Assembly (NCBI GenBank): GCA_025937835.1
Contig: JAICQO010000010.1
Coordinates: 54,803 to 118,802, forward strand
Length of the DNA stretch: 64,000 nucleotides
DNA from: Polyangiaceae bacterium
GTDB lineage: Bacteria > Myxococcota_A > Polyangia > Polyangiales > Polyangiaceae
Direction of reading: 5' to 3'
Made by a program: the position numbers and the translations under genes. This document shows positions 45,937-57,288 of this stretch, one piece after another (within the stretch, counting starts at the first letter, position 1; the number at the start of each line of letters is the position of its first letter). The notes beneath the pieces are model-generated. The model made no database searches. It was not told the DNA's origin and saw nothing but the letters and a program-made list of their open reading frames with translations.

Positions 45937-46641
45937 CTAAGACCGGAAGAGCCGGCTGTACTGGGTTTCGTGGGCCGCCGAGAGCAGCGCCTGGCCGGGC
46001 GCGGTCGCGGCGATGTCTTCGTCTTCCAGCGCGAGCGCGCGGGAGAATTGGGCGTCGAGCCGGGCGATCGCGGCCGAGAGCACGAGCTGTGCGTCGCTCT
46101 GGCCGAGCGGGATCAGCCGCGTCGCCGCGCCGACCTGAGCCTCGCACCAGGCGAACGAGTAAGTGAGCGCCGAGGCTTCGCTCGACAAGCCGAAGCAGCG
46201 CGCCGCGAGCGCGAACGCGGCGGCGAGCGTCGCCCGCGAGCGCTCGAGGTAGCGCTTGGCTCGTGCCTCCCCCTGACGCTCGAGGAAGCGCAACAGCGAG
46301 CGCCCGAGCTGGCGCTCCTCGGCGCGGAGCTCGTGCGTCGGCCGGCTCGCGTACAGAAAGTCGCTCCAGCGATCGGCCTCGTCGAGTTGCTCGCCCGCGA
46401 GCGCCCGCTGGATCCGCGACAACACCGGCAGATCGAGCCCGAGCAGAGAGTGCTCGAGCATGCCCTCGATCCAGCGAGAAGCGCTCGATCGGTCGCTCAC
46501 CGCGCCGGTCGCCACGGCCTGCTCCAGGGCCTGCGAGTAAGCGAAGGCGCCGATCGGCAGCGCGGCGCTCCCGAGCCGGAGCGCCCCGAGAAACGCAGCC
46601 GGCGAGCTGAGGCTGATCTCAGTGCTCGTGCCCGTGTCCAT
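45937..46641 (-). CDS. ureF: Urease accessory protein UreF
   Basis: The start at 46641 gives [20 protein letters not shown]; it overlaps ureE by 23 bases. The 234-residue helical protein has the UreF signatures [20 protein letters not shown] and [10 protein letters not shown] at the C-terminus. UreF controls GTP hydrolysis and nickel release by UreG in the UreDFG activation complex. It ends 26 bases before the ureG start. Confidence 0.93.
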   Translation of the reverse strand: MDTGTSTEISLSSPAAFLGALRLGSAALPIGAFAYSQALEQAVATGAVSDRSSASRWIEGMLEHSLLGLDLPVLSRIQRALAGEQLDEADRWSDFLYASRPTHELRAEERQLGRSLLRFLERQGEARAKRYLERSRATLAAAFALAARCFGLSSEASALTYSFAWCEAQVGAATRLIPLGQSDAQLVLSAAIARLDAQFSRALALEDEDIAATAPGQALLSAAHETQYSRLFRS

Positions 46642-47109
46642 CGCCGTGGTCGTGTGCGTGGCCGTCGTGGGCGTGACCATGACCGCCACCGTACCCCCCG
46701 GCTTCGGGCTCGAACGGCAAGCGCTCGGTGTGCACCTCGAGCCCGAGCTCGCGGCACAACCCGTCGAGCACGTGATCGTGCGGGTAGAGCACGCGCCCGG
46801 TCTCGATCTGCAGCGGCACGTGGCGGTTGCCGAGGTGATACGCGGCGCGCGCCAGCAAGTGCAGATCAGAGGTGCGCGCGACCGACAGGCTCTCCAGGTC
46901 GGCGGCGACGCGCGCCACCACGACACCGTCCTCGGAGCGCAGCCGATCGCCGTCGCGGAGCAGAGTGCCCCGCGGCAACGAGATCCCAACCTCCACATTG
47001 CCCGCCAGCATCAACCGCAGCCGCGAGCGGCGGCGCCGGTCGTGATCGAGCGGGATCACCAGCGTGGGTTCGGCTGCGTCGTGCGCGGGGAGGACGGCAG
47101 TGAAGCGGA

Positions 47110-47113
<4 letters not shown>
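46619..47113 (-). CDS. ureE: Urease nickel chaperone UreE
   Basis: TTG 47113 is the best start because it overlaps the ureC stop (TTGA) and opens [20 protein letters not shown]. The 164-residue protein has [19 protein letters not shown], a conserved [13 protein letters not shown] with the dimer-interface His, and a C-terminal His-rich tail ([20 protein letters not shown]) that binds several nickel ions, as in Klebsiella UreE. Confidence 0.92.
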
Positions 47114-48809
<1,696 letters not shown>

Positions 48810-48813
<4 letters not shown>

Positions 48814-49451
48814 GGCGCCCCCTTGGCGGCGTCGAGCTCGCCCATGATCTGGCCGCGGAAGCCGTAAACCCGCCGTTCGCCCGCGTAGGCGACGAGCTCC
48901 ACCGTCCGCGACTGCCCGGGCTCGAAGCGCACCGCCGTGCCCGCCGGAATATCCAGCCGGAAGCCGCGCGCCTTGTCGCGCTCGAACACGAGCGCCGGAT
49001 TCACCTCGAAGAAGTGATAGTGCGAGCCGACCTGGATCGGCCGGTCCCCCGTGTTCGAGACATCGACCGTACAGCGCGCGCGCCCCGCGTTCAGCTCCGT
49101 GTCGGGGCCTGGCTCGACGAGCAGCTCGCCCGGCACGACCGTGCCCTTCGGAGCGATCGGATTGTGGATCGTCACGAGCTTCGTGCCGTCGGGGAACGTC
49201 GCCTCGATCTGCACCTCGGGGATCATCTCGGCGATGCCGTCCATCACGTCGTCCGGGCCCAACAATTGGGCGCCGTAGCTCATCAGCTCCGCGACGGTCT
49301 TGCCATCGCGAGCGCCCTCCAACACGGCGGCGCTGATGTACGCCACCGCCTCGGGGTAATTGAGCTTCAGCCCGCGCGCCTTGCGCCGCTCGGCCACGAG
49401 CGCCGCAGTAAACACGAGCAACTTGTCCTTCTCACGGGGGGAAAGATTCAT
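48810..49451 (-). CDS. ureAB: Fused urease gamma-beta subunit UreAB
   Basis: The start at 49451 gives [20 protein letters not shown], the UreA N-terminus; 18 ORF-track residues were dropped. Residues 1-~100 are UreA-like ([17 protein letters not shown]) and ~107-213 UreB-like ([17 protein letters not shown]). The 213-residue fusion resembles those of some actinobacteria and Helicobacter-type ureases. The genes overlap ureC, so stoichiometric synthesis is likely. Confidence 0.95.
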
Positions 49452-49560
49452 ATGCCGGTGGTGTTTCGATAGACGCGCCGGGCGGTCGGCGTAAAGCGCT
49501 TTCACGCCGCAGCGCGGGAAAGTTGCGCTGGAAACCGGCTGGCAACGTTGGGGGCGCGAT

Positions 49561-50418
49561 TTACGTCGACCAGATGCGCGGGAGCGTCGCGGGGCGGCCG
49601 ATGACGTCGGGACGCAGTGCGGCCCAGGCTCGAATCAGCACGCGGCGCACGGCTTCGGTTGAGTCACCCAGGGCGCGCACGACGAGCAGCTCTTCGAGCG
49701 CGGTGACGGAGCAAGAAACGGCGGGCTCGGCCGGTAGCTCGCGGAGGACTTTGGTGAGCTCGGGGAGGGCGGTGGGCTCGGCGGGCACGGCGTACAACAC
49801 GCCGGCGACAGGGCGCGAGGCGTAGCCCCAGGCTTCGCGGAGCACCTCGGAGCCGCCCACGACGCGGGCGCGCTCGATGAGCAGCGGCTCGGCGCCGCGG
49901 AAGATCTCGAAGCCCAGCGACACTTCCCCGCGGTCGAAGCGGATGCCGCTCGCGGGGCGCCCCCAACAACTGATTTCCCAGGCCACGGCCGCGGCGCCGG
50001 GCGCGAGCTCGAGGCGCGTCGACTGGCGAGCGCGCGCGGCGTCGAAGGCGATGTTTTCGGACGGCAACCACTCGAGCGTCGCGCCCGCAGCAACCGACAG
50101 GGTCGTGGTCAGCCGACTCGTGGGGCCAGCGGAGCGGTACCACTTCTGGGCAGCGGGAGTCGTGAGCAGCGCCGAGGCCCCCTGCCCGATCCGCACCGAC
50201 ACATCGAGCAGGTCGCCACCGACCACGCCACCGGGCGGGTGCAGCACGTAGAGGTGCACGACCTCCGGCCCCTCGGGATAAAATGGGCGCTGCACGTAGA
50301 GCGGGCCGACGTGACTGCGCCGCTCGAGCGCCGAACGGCCCGCGACGCGCCCTATCTCGAGCTCGAGCCGTCCGACCCAGCCGCGGTTGTCCGGAGTCGA
50401 AGCAGGGGCAGCGTTCAT
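49561..50418 (-). CDS. ureD: Urease accessory protein UreD (UreH)
   Basis: The 285-residue protein has [33 protein letters not shown], and [20 protein letters not shown], all conserved in UreD. UreD is the scaffold that joins UreF/UreG to apo-urease. It is the first gene of the operon, 109 bases upstream of ureAB, and is preceded within 20 bases by the stop of the metalloprotease gene on the same strand. Confidence 0.94.
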   Translation of the reverse strand: MNAAPASTPDNRGWVGRLELEIGRVAGRSALERRSHVGPLYVQRPFYPEGPEVVHLYVLHPPGGVVGGDLLDVSVRIGQGASALLTTPAAQKWYRSAGPTSRLTTTLSVAAGATLEWLPSENIAFDAARARQSTRLELAPGAAAVAWEISCWGRPASGIRFDRGEVSLGFEIFRGAEPLLIERARVVGGSEVLREAWGYASRPVAGVLYAVPAEPTALPELTKVLRELPAEPAVSCSVTALEELLVVRALGDSTEAVRRVLIRAWAALRPDVIGRPATLPRIWST

Positions 50419-50436
50419 CCGCTGCCCCGCTTACCA

Positions 50437-52701
50437 CTAAAACGCGATGGCCGGCTGGCCCTGAACCTCGAGCGCGAACCAGCCCGGCTCGGGCAGCGGC
50501 ACCTCGATCGAGGCCGCGTCGGAGTCGCTCATGGGCGTGCGGTAAACGGTGATCGAGGCGATCGAATCACCCGTCTCGTCCAGCACCTCGGCCGACTCCG
50601 GCACGCCTGCCGGCAACGACGGCTCGGTGATGGGGTGACCCCAGCGCGGCCCGTCGCCGTCCACGATCAACACGCGGAACTCGGAGAGAGAACCGGGATC
50701 CACGCGGACCTCTTGGATGCTGTTGACGGCGCGAACGCGGGTGAGGAGCGCCTGATACGTGTAGTCGCTGAACCACTTGTTCTGGCAGTAGCCCATGATG
50801 TCCGTGCGCGTCGGCGGGATCAGCGACCGGGTCCGGCTATCGTAGCCGTACACGCCGACCTGACCGCGCTGGTAGGGATAGTTCGGGTCCGGCTGGTCGG
50901 GCCCGCCGCAATCGGTGTGGAGGCGGCCGTGGTTGTGCCCGACCTCGTGGGCCATCGTCTCGGTCGAAGGACCGTCGCTGAACCCGATGCCGAGCGCGGC
51001 GCGCTGCGACGCCTGCTGTGAGGCCGCGCCCTGCGGGACGTAGCCGATGCCCGTAGTACACGACTGCTGGCAATACTCGCGCAGCGTGGCGCGCGGCTTG
51101 ACGAAGCCGTAGTAATACACATCCGACGCAGGCCGATCCGACTGCCGGCGGGCGCGGATCGAGTCGAGCATGTTCGGCCAGTTGAGCTGACTCACCGACA
51201 TCGGCTCGCCCACGTCGAAGATCACGTCGGTGACCGGGTAGGTGGCCATGAACAGGTCCTTGTACGGCTTGAGCGCCGCTTCGGTGGTTTCGGGCGTCAG
51301 CGAGTTGATCGTGATCGGCAAGAGGTGGACCTTCAGCGGGCCTGTCTTCACGGCGCCGAGCGCCGCGCCCTCGCTGGCAGGGTAACGCGCGCCCGTCGTG
51401 GTGCCGCCGGACTGCGCGGCGCCGCACTCCACGACCTCGACCATGAAGCGGCTGTCCTCGGTCAGAGCGTCCTTGGGGAGCTCGATCTGGAACGTCGAGT
51501 CCCCTTCTTCTTCCTCCGAGTTGCCCGAGATCATCGGCTTTTCGGTCGAGAAGTAGGGCTTGGCCTCTCCCGCGTTTTCGATGAACAGGCGCGCCGACAG
51601 GGAGCGAGCCGTGAAGCCGCCCGCCACGGTCACGAACACCCGGACCAACGCGGGGCGGCCCACGACGACGTCGGCGTTGCGCGCGTCTCCGTCGATCGCC
51701 TTGCCGTCCCTCATGATCGGGATCTTGACGGTCTGGTAAACCGAGACCTCCTTCAAGGTCAGGTTTTGAGCCAGGCCCTGACAGCCGTCCGCCTGCATCG
51801 TGCCGCCACCGCCGCTCGTGCACATGCCTGCCACGCAGCTCTGGCCGAGACCGCAAGCCATACCGCAAGCACCGCAGTGCTGCGCGTTGGTCTGCAGGTC
51901 CGCGCAGGTGTCGTTGCACGACGTCTGCCCCATGGCGCAGGCGCAGACGCCGGCCATACAGGTGCTGCCCGCCGCGCAGGGCTTGTCACAGCCCCCGCAG
52001 TTTTCGTTGTCGGTCTGGACGTTGACGCACTTGCCGTCGCACGTCATCTGCCCCGCGGCGCAGGCGCAGCTCCCCGCCTGGCAGGTCTTGCCGTCGGTGC
52101 ACGCGGTGGCGCACGTCCCGCAGTTCATCGAGTCGGTCATCGGATCGACGCAGGCGCCGTTGCACTCGAGGCTCCCGGCCTTGCACGCGCACGCCCCGGC
52201 GCTGCACTCGCGGCCGCCCGCGCAGGCCTTGCCGCACATCCCGCAGTTGGCCGCGTCGCTCTGCAAGTTCACGCAGGTCGAGCCACAGGCGATCATTCCG
52301 CCGCCGCAGCTCTCACCAGGGGTGCGACACATGCCGGCGACGCAGCTCTGGCCGTTCGTGCATTGCGTTCCGCACAAGCCGCAGTTGCTGGAGTCCGTCT
52401 GGGCGTTGACGCAGACGCCTCCGCACACGATCGACGGCGCGGAACAGGCCGCAGCCATGGACCCACCGACGTTCGGAGCGCCTCCACCGCCGGGGCTGTT
52501 GGCGCGGCCACCCGAAGGGCTGGAGCCGCCACTGCTCACCCCGCCTCCAGGGCTCGGGAGTGGGCTGTCATCGCCTTGCCCGACCTCGGCGGAGCAGCCG
52601 ATCAAGGCTGCGCCAAAGACCGCAAGGGCCGAGCAGCAGACCCGGGCACGGGTCCAGGCAATCGAGGAACGCGAGAGGTGTCCTGCCGTTGGTTTCTTCA
52701 T
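50437..52701 (-). CDS. Metzincin-type zinc metalloprotease lipoprotein with Cys-rich repeats
   Basis: The start at 52701 gives MKKPTAGHLSRSSIAWTRAR and a signal ending in LIGCSAE (lipobox). Residues ~85-300 hold seven or so repeats of the form CGxxCVNxQTDxxNCGxCGxxC, as in Stig1-like repeats of myxobacterial surface proteins. The C-terminal half has the metzincin zinc motif HEVGHNHGRLH (starting about residue 585) and a Met-turn DIMGYC about 50 residues later. The M66/StcE-type fold is a possibility. It is likely an outer-surface endopeptidase. Substrate unknown. Confidence 0.83.
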   Translation of the reverse strand: MKKPTAGHLSRSSIAWTRARVCCSALAVFGAALIGCSAEVGQGDDSPLPSPGGGVSSGGSSPSGGRANSPGGGGAPNVGGSMAAACSAPSIVCGGVCVNAQTDSSNCGLCGTQCTNGQSCVAGMCRTPGESCGGGMIACGSTCVNLQSDAANCGMCGKACAGGRECSAGACACKAGSLECNGACVDPMTDSMNCGTCATACTDGKTCQAGSCACAAGQMTCDGKCVNVQTDNENCGGCDKPCAAGSTCMAGVCACAMGQTSCNDTCADLQTNAQHCGACGMACGLGQSCVAGMCTSGGGGTMQADGCQGLAQNLTLKEVSVYQTVKIPIMRDGKAIDGDARNADVVVGRPALVRVFVTVAGGFTARSLSARLFIENAGEAKPYFSTEKPMISGNSEEEEGDSTFQIELPKDALTEDSRFMVEVVECGAAQSGGTTTGARYPASEGAALGAVKTGPLKVHLLPITINSLTPETTEAALKPYKDLFMATYPVTDVIFDVGEPMSVSQLNWPNMLDSIRARRQSDRPASDVYYYGFVKPRATLREYCQQSCTTGIGYVPQGAASQQASQRAALGIGFSDGPSTETMAHEVGHNHGRLHTDCGGPDQPDPNYPYQRGQVGVYGYDSRTRSLIPPTRTDIMGYCQNKWFSDYTYQALLTRVRAVNSIQEVRVDPGSLSEFRVLIVDGDGPRWGHPITEPSLPAGVPESAEVLDETGDSIASITVYRTPMSDSDAASIEVPLPEPGWFALEVQGQPAIAF

Positions 52702-52811
52702 GACGATCACGAGGGGAGACTCAGGCCCAGACGCTCCAGCGAGCCCACGCCAGTCGAACTTCGGAATGGTCAGGCGCTTTCGATACCGGGAATGAGGAAC
52801 AGGCTGCACGG

Positions 52812-53939
52812 GTGAGTGTCTCGAGAGACATCCCAAAGCTCACACCGCCGCACCGTGGCCAATCGGGAGATGGTAGCAGCTCGATGCCGGGGAACGAATG
52901 GCCGCCAGCGTTGTCGATCGCGAGCGGAAATTTGAAGCAACTCGCCCGTTACTCGCCGCAGAGACCAACGCAGGACACACTGGTCTTCGTGGCCCGAACC
53001 ACGAGCCTGGCCTCGCAGCAAAAGGCGCGAATTTGGCCGGCTATTGCGGCATCCGTGCTGCTTCACGTCGCACTCGTCGCGAGCGCGAGCGTGCGGGAGA
53101 CTCGAGGTGAGACACCGACGCAGGTTCCAATCGTCTCTGGGCCTCGCACGAACACGGTAGAGGTCGGCACGCTCGCTGACGCCGTCCGACCGCCGTCGGA
53201 GAGCCGCGCCGCGGAGTCGCCGCCAGAGCCCGCGCGCGCGACGCCGGAGGAGAACGCGGCGCCCGCGGCGGACACCGCAACCCGGCCGAAGCCCGCGCCG
53301 GCACTGCCCGGCGCGCGCGACCCGGAAGCCGCGCCCGCGTCTCGCAAGCCAGCGCCGACGTCCGCGCCGCGAGCGATGAAGCCGGCGCCCAGCGCCGTCG
53401 CTTCGGGAAGCGTGGCGAGCGCAGCTGCGCCGTCAGCGAGTGGCGCCGTGGTGTCGCCGGACGCGGGGAGCTTCGGCGCGCTCGGCTTGCCCCCAGGCAC
53501 GCAGTACTTTGCGCGGGCGTTCGCGCGCGCGCTGCCCGTGGTGCTCGGCGACGTGGGCTGGCTCGCCGAGCCGCTCGGTCCGGGCGGCGAAGCATCGCTC
53601 GACGTCTCGATCGACGAGGGCGGTCGCATCTCCGAGATCCGGCTCGATCCCGCGGTCGCAACTCCGCCGCTCCTGAAGCGCGCCATCGAGCGCGCCTTCA
53701 TCCTGCTCAAGGCCGGAACTTTTTCGCTCGATGGTTCCCGCGTTCAAGTCGGTGTCGAGCGCCTGGCACTGTCCGTGCGCCTCGCCCAGGGCACGCCGAA
53801 CCCCGACGAAAGCGCGGACCCGAAGCTGATGAACGAAAAGGGCCACCGAGCCCCGACCCGCGAACGACCCGGTGACGCGCACCTCACGTTCAACTCGGGC
53901 CGGCGCGTCGAGGTGGTGATCCGGATGCGGAACGATTGA
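52812..53939 (+). CDS. TonB-like protein with one membrane anchor
   Basis: The product has a basic, Ser-rich N-terminus, one membrane helix at about 70-92 (IWPAIAASVLLHVALVASAS), a long Ala/Pro periplasmic linker, and a C-terminal segment EASLDVSIDEGGRISEIRLD with LLKRAIERAFILLKAGTF, which resembles a TonB_C-like or energy-transducing domain. The start is uncertain: GTG 52812, ATG 52884 and GTG 52983/52989 are all possible, and the last would leave a more usual short cytoplasmic tail. It is divergent from the metalloprotease. Ligand or partner unknown. Confidence 0.6.
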   Translation: MSVSRDIPKLTPPHRGQSGDGSSSMPGNEWPPALSIASGNLKQLARYSPQRPTQDTLVFVARTTSLASQQKARIWPAIAASVLLHVALVASASVRETRGETPTQVPIVSGPRTNTVEVGTLADAVRPPSESRAAESPPEPARATPEENAAPAADTATRPKPAPALPGARDPEAAPASRKPAPTSAPRAMKPAPSAVASGSVASAAAPSASGAVVSPDAGSFGALGLPPGTQYFARAFARALPVVLGDVGWLAEPLGPGGEASLDVSIDEGGRISEIRLDPAVATPPLLKRAIERAFILLKAGTFSLDGSRVQVGVERLALSVRLAQGTPNPDESADPKLMNEKGHRAPTRERPGDAHLTFNSGRRVEVVIRMRND

Positions 53940-53953
53940 GGAGCGCGGCGCCT

Positions 53954-56359
53954 TCAGCGCACGATGACGTCGCGGAGCCAGGGCGGATCTTCAGGCGCGT
54001 TCTCCATCACTTCCGAAGCCCACGATGGGTCGGTCAGGCGCTCGAAGTCGGCGGTGATGCGCTCGAAGTACGAAGACGCGAGCCCGACGTAGGCACGCGG
54101 CCCCGAGCAGGTGTTGACCGTGACCACCATCAAGCGCGCCAAACCCGTGCCTACGTGCAGCACGTGGCCGACGGGGTTTCCGCCCGCATCCGCCGGCTGG
54201 GTATGGACATCGGCGATGGTGGGGTCGAACTCGGTGTCGTTGTTGCCGCCGCCGTACACGAGCGCCGGGTACCAGCCGTTGGGATTGAAGAAGCAGTCCT
54301 CGCCGGTGGACACGGCGCGATTGATGAACGCCACCTGCTCGGTGGTGAGCGCCGTACCCGTGCGCTGGTGCTCCGCGATCTCGCCGAGAGCCGTGGCCGT
54401 CTCGCGCAGGGACTCGAAATAGTTGGCGATGCCGCGGCCGGCCTCGCTGTCCGCGAGATCGGGCAAGCCTTCGGTCACCGCTTGCCCGTGCTCGGCAAAG
54501 GCAGCGATCGCCCGGTAAAATTCGGGGTAAGGGTCGACGTAGCCATCCGGAAACTCGCAGGCCGGAACGTCGCTGTACGATTGCTTCGCGTAGAGCAGCG
54601 TGTCGTGGCGAAGCTCCGCCCAAGAAGCGAGCTGGGTATTCAGTAGCCGGCGCCCCCAGGCTTCGGTTCCGGCGATCGCGGGCAAGCCGAGCTCGGCCGG
54701 TTCGCTCAGGTCAGCCACGGGGGAGAGCGCGCGCAGCGACGACAGCCAGAGGTTGTAGAGGTTTGCCGACCAGAACTCCGGCTCGTTCGCTTCGACCAGC
54801 TCGCGCGTCTTCGCGAGCTCGGGCGCGTAGGCGTAGTTCTGGAGCTCCTCCTTCAGCAGGCGCGCTGCCTGATCGTTCTTCAGCGCGGCGAAAGCCACAT
54901 CCAGAGGATCGGGCATCAAGCGCATGCCTCGTCGCTCCGGGACCCGACTGAAGACGACGTTCGAGAACACGTGCGAATCCACGACGTAGCGCTGTCCGAG
55001 CAGCAGGAAGGTGGACGAGAGCGGGATGGTGCCCTTCGTCCCGTTCTCGAGGATGTGACCCGAGATCCTCTGCGTGCCGTAACCGCCGTCCACGATCGCC
55101 TGCGCCAGGGTCGGATCGTCGACCCCAGCCAGACCCTCGGCAGAATCGAGCCCGAGATCTTCCAGTAACTGGTCCAGCTCTGCGAGCTGCATGTTGTCGG
55201 ATTCACCGACGAACGCGCGGATGGTTTCGTCGATGGCGCGATGATTCGCCAGCGCCTCGTCGTCGAAAAGCGCCCGGAGGGCGTACGCGAGCTCCAGCTG
55301 CCGGCGGCGGAAGACGCTGCTGCCGTCGCTCTCGGTCTCGATCAAGCGCAGATCGGCGAGCCCCAACCAGAGCGTCGCGCGGAAGTAACGCTCGAGCGGC
55401 GCGTCGCCACTCGAGCCAGCGCTCGTGTAGTGACCGCGCGGTTTGAACTGGGAGAAGTCGATCAGGCGCTTGCTGCCGAAAAACTCGTACATCTCGACGC
55501 CAGCCGCCGCGAGGACGCTACTGTACAGCTCTGCAATGGCCGCTGCGGAACCGTTCGCCGCAGGCTCGAGGAGCTCGCCCGCGAGCAGACTCGCTGCGAC
55601 CGTGACGTAGAGATCCGCGTCCGCGGTCGCGGTGGCGCCAAATTCCTCCGCCGCTCCGGCGGCGAGCCGGCTGCGAAGGCCGTCGACCAGTCGCCCGAGC
55701 CTCGGCACGAGCGACGCCTCCTCGATGTTCTGCAAGATCTTGTCGTACGAACGGTGAGTAGCGTTCAGGATCGAGTCGGCCGAAATATACAGCGGCAGGT
55801 GCTCGCCGTAGATCGCCGTGTAGCCTTGCGTGAACGACGGGTACGATTTTCGATCCGAGATCACGAAGCCGTACACTCCCAGCGCCCCGAGCTCGGGCGC
55901 TTCGAGCGAAAGAGCCGAGCCTTGCACGGTATCGAGACCCACGGCCGTGGTCGGGTCGTAGCCGAGCTCTTCCACGAACTTGGTCGGATAGCGGGAGAGC
56001 AGCTGCTCGGTGTCGAGCTCGTCCAGCTCCGAGAGCGTCCCCTCGAGCTCGGCGAGGTCCGCTTCCTGGGGAGAGCTCAACGTGACCGCGGTGGCTCCGC
56101 CGACCGGGGTGCTCGAACCTTGTTTGCCACCCGTAACCGTTTGCGTCGGGGCTCGGCCACCGGTGGAACCGCCAGTCGGGATCGGAACCACGCGGCCCCC
56201 CGCACCACCTGAGCCGCTCGGCGCCTCGCCGGTCTCTCCTCCCCTACCTGGAGCCTGCGGCTCGGGGCTCCGATCCCCGCCGTAATCACCGCATCCCACG
56301 ACCGCGCGGAGCGCGATCAATCCCAACGCCAGGGTGCCGAATCCAAGTTGCCTTGCCAT
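53954..56359 (-). CDS. DUF3160 lipoprotein
   Basis: The start at 56359 gives MARQLGFGTLALGLIALRAV with lipobox VVGCGDY. A Gly/Thr linker follows, then an ~650-residue domain with SFTQGYTAIYGEHLPLYISA then DSILNATHRSYDKIL, GTIPLSSTFLLLGQRYVVDS and RGMRLMPDPLDVAFA, the pattern of DUF3160. Its fold appears largely helical and its function is unknown; homologues are secreted or anchored outside the cell. It stops 14 bases from the convergent TonB-like gene. Confidence 0.8.
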   Translation of the reverse strand: MARQLGFGTLALGLIALRAVVGCGDYGGDRSPEPQAPGRGGETGEAPSGSGGAGGRVVPIPTGGSTGGRAPTQTVTGGKQGSSTPVGGATAVTLSSPQEADLAELEGTLSELDELDTEQLLSRYPTKFVEELGYDPTTAVGLDTVQGSALSLEAPELGALGVYGFVISDRKSYPSFTQGYTAIYGEHLPLYISADSILNATHRSYDKILQNIEEASLVPRLGRLVDGLRSRLAAGAAEEFGATATADADLYVTVAASLLAGELLEPAANGSAAAIAELYSSVLAAAGVEMYEFFGSKRLIDFSQFKPRGHYTSAGSSGDAPLERYFRATLWLGLADLRLIETESDGSSVFRRRQLELAYALRALFDDEALANHRAIDETIRAFVGESDNMQLAELDQLLEDLGLDSAEGLAGVDDPTLAQAIVDGGYGTQRISGHILENGTKGTIPLSSTFLLLGQRYVVDSHVFSNVVFSRVPERRGMRLMPDPLDVAFAALKNDQAARLLKEELQNYAYAPELAKTRELVEANEPEFWSANLYNLWLSSLRALSPVADLSEPAELGLPAIAGTEAWGRRLLNTQLASWAELRHDTLLYAKQSYSDVPACEFPDGYVDPYPEFYRAIAAFAEHGQAVTEGLPDLADSEAGRGIANYFESLRETATALGEIAEHQRTGTALTTEQVAFINRAVSTGEDCFFNPNGWYPALVYGGGNNDTEFDPTIADVHTQPADAGGNPVGHVLHVGTGLARLMVVTVNTCSGPRAYVGLASSYFERITADFERLTDPSWASEVMENAPEDPPWLRDVIVR

Positions 56360-56495
56360 TGCTTTGCTCCCGCTCGAGCGATGGCAAAGCGATTGTCGTG
56401 CCAGCGCTCGCAGCTCCCATTTCAACGAGTTACTCCCGCGCCGGCACAGTCTGGCACAATTTCCGGCCCTCTGCGGACGCGGTTGTCCGGCTGCG

Positions 56496-57287
56496 CTACG
56501 CGCTGCCGAACCGCATCACGAAGGCGCGGTGTACGTGCAACTTTGGGTCGTCACCCGACAAGATCTCGCTCGGGCGGTACCCGGAGCGCACCGAGAGCAC
56601 GACGATCCGCTCGCCCTCGCTCGCGAACGGGAAGCGCCATTCGCGGTACGCGAGCACGAAGCCGTCGCCGTCCTTCTTGATGCGGCGGTACGGGTGCGGC
56701 GCTGGCCCCAGGGCGAGCGCGCGTTCGACCGCTTCCCGCAGCTCGAGCCCGTGCTCGGCTTCGAGGAACCGCAGGCGGGCCTCGGCAGGCTCGGCGAACT
56801 CGATCTCGTAACTCGGACCGGGATCGCGCGGGCGCTCGGCGGTCTCGAGCCAGCCGGACGAGGCATCGGGGAATGCGTCCGTGTACGGGATGTATGGTTT
56901 GATATCGAGCACCGGCGTGCCTTCGAGCATGTCGAGCTTCTTGATCGTCAGCACGAGCCCTGCGACGGACACGAGCTCCACGGCGCTCATGCCGATCGGG
57001 TTCGGGCGATACGGCGCGCGCGTCGCGAACACACCGCGCCGCTCCACGCTGCGCGGCGGTCGCACCTTGGGCGTCCAGCCCTGGTTGTGATGAAACCAGA
57101 ACAACACCCAGATCCGGCTGAACCCGGCCAGGTCTTCGAGCGCGTGCTCGATGCCGCTCTCCGGGTAGAGCTCGATCGTCCCTCCCGTGTCGGATTCGAC
57201 CGCCTGGCGCGGAGCGTCCTGACGCTCGAGGAAGGGCGAATGAACGACGCCGATCGGCCGCAACACGAGCTCTTCGGGCGCCGCCAT
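56496..57287 (-). CDS. trmO: tRNA (N6-threonylcarbamoyladenosine-37-N6)-methyltransferase TrmO
   Basis: The 263-residue protein opens LVLRPIGVVHSPFLERQDAP and has GFSRIWVLFWFHHNQ, the signature RGVFATRAPYRPNPIGMSAV, and LDIKPYIPYTDAFPDA, all characteristic of the TrmO/TsaA (YaeB) beta-barrel SAM-binding family. TrmO methylates t6A37 of tRNA-Thr in E. coli. It overlaps nothing but begins one base before the end of the isocitrate-lyase-family gene on the same strand. Confidence 0.9.
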   Translation of the reverse strand: MAAPEELVLRPIGVVHSPFLERQDAPRQAVESDTGGTIELYPESGIEHALEDLAGFSRIWVLFWFHHNQGWTPKVRPPRSVERRGVFATRAPYRPNPIGMSAVELVSVAGLVLTIKKLDMLEGTPVLDIKPYIPYTDAFPDASSGWLETAERPRDPGPSYEIEFAEPAEARLRFLEAEHGLELREAVERALALGPAPHPYRRIKKDGDGFVLAYREWRFPFASEGERIVVLSVRSGYRPSEILSGDDPKLHVHRAFVMRFGSA

Positions 57288-57288
57288 C

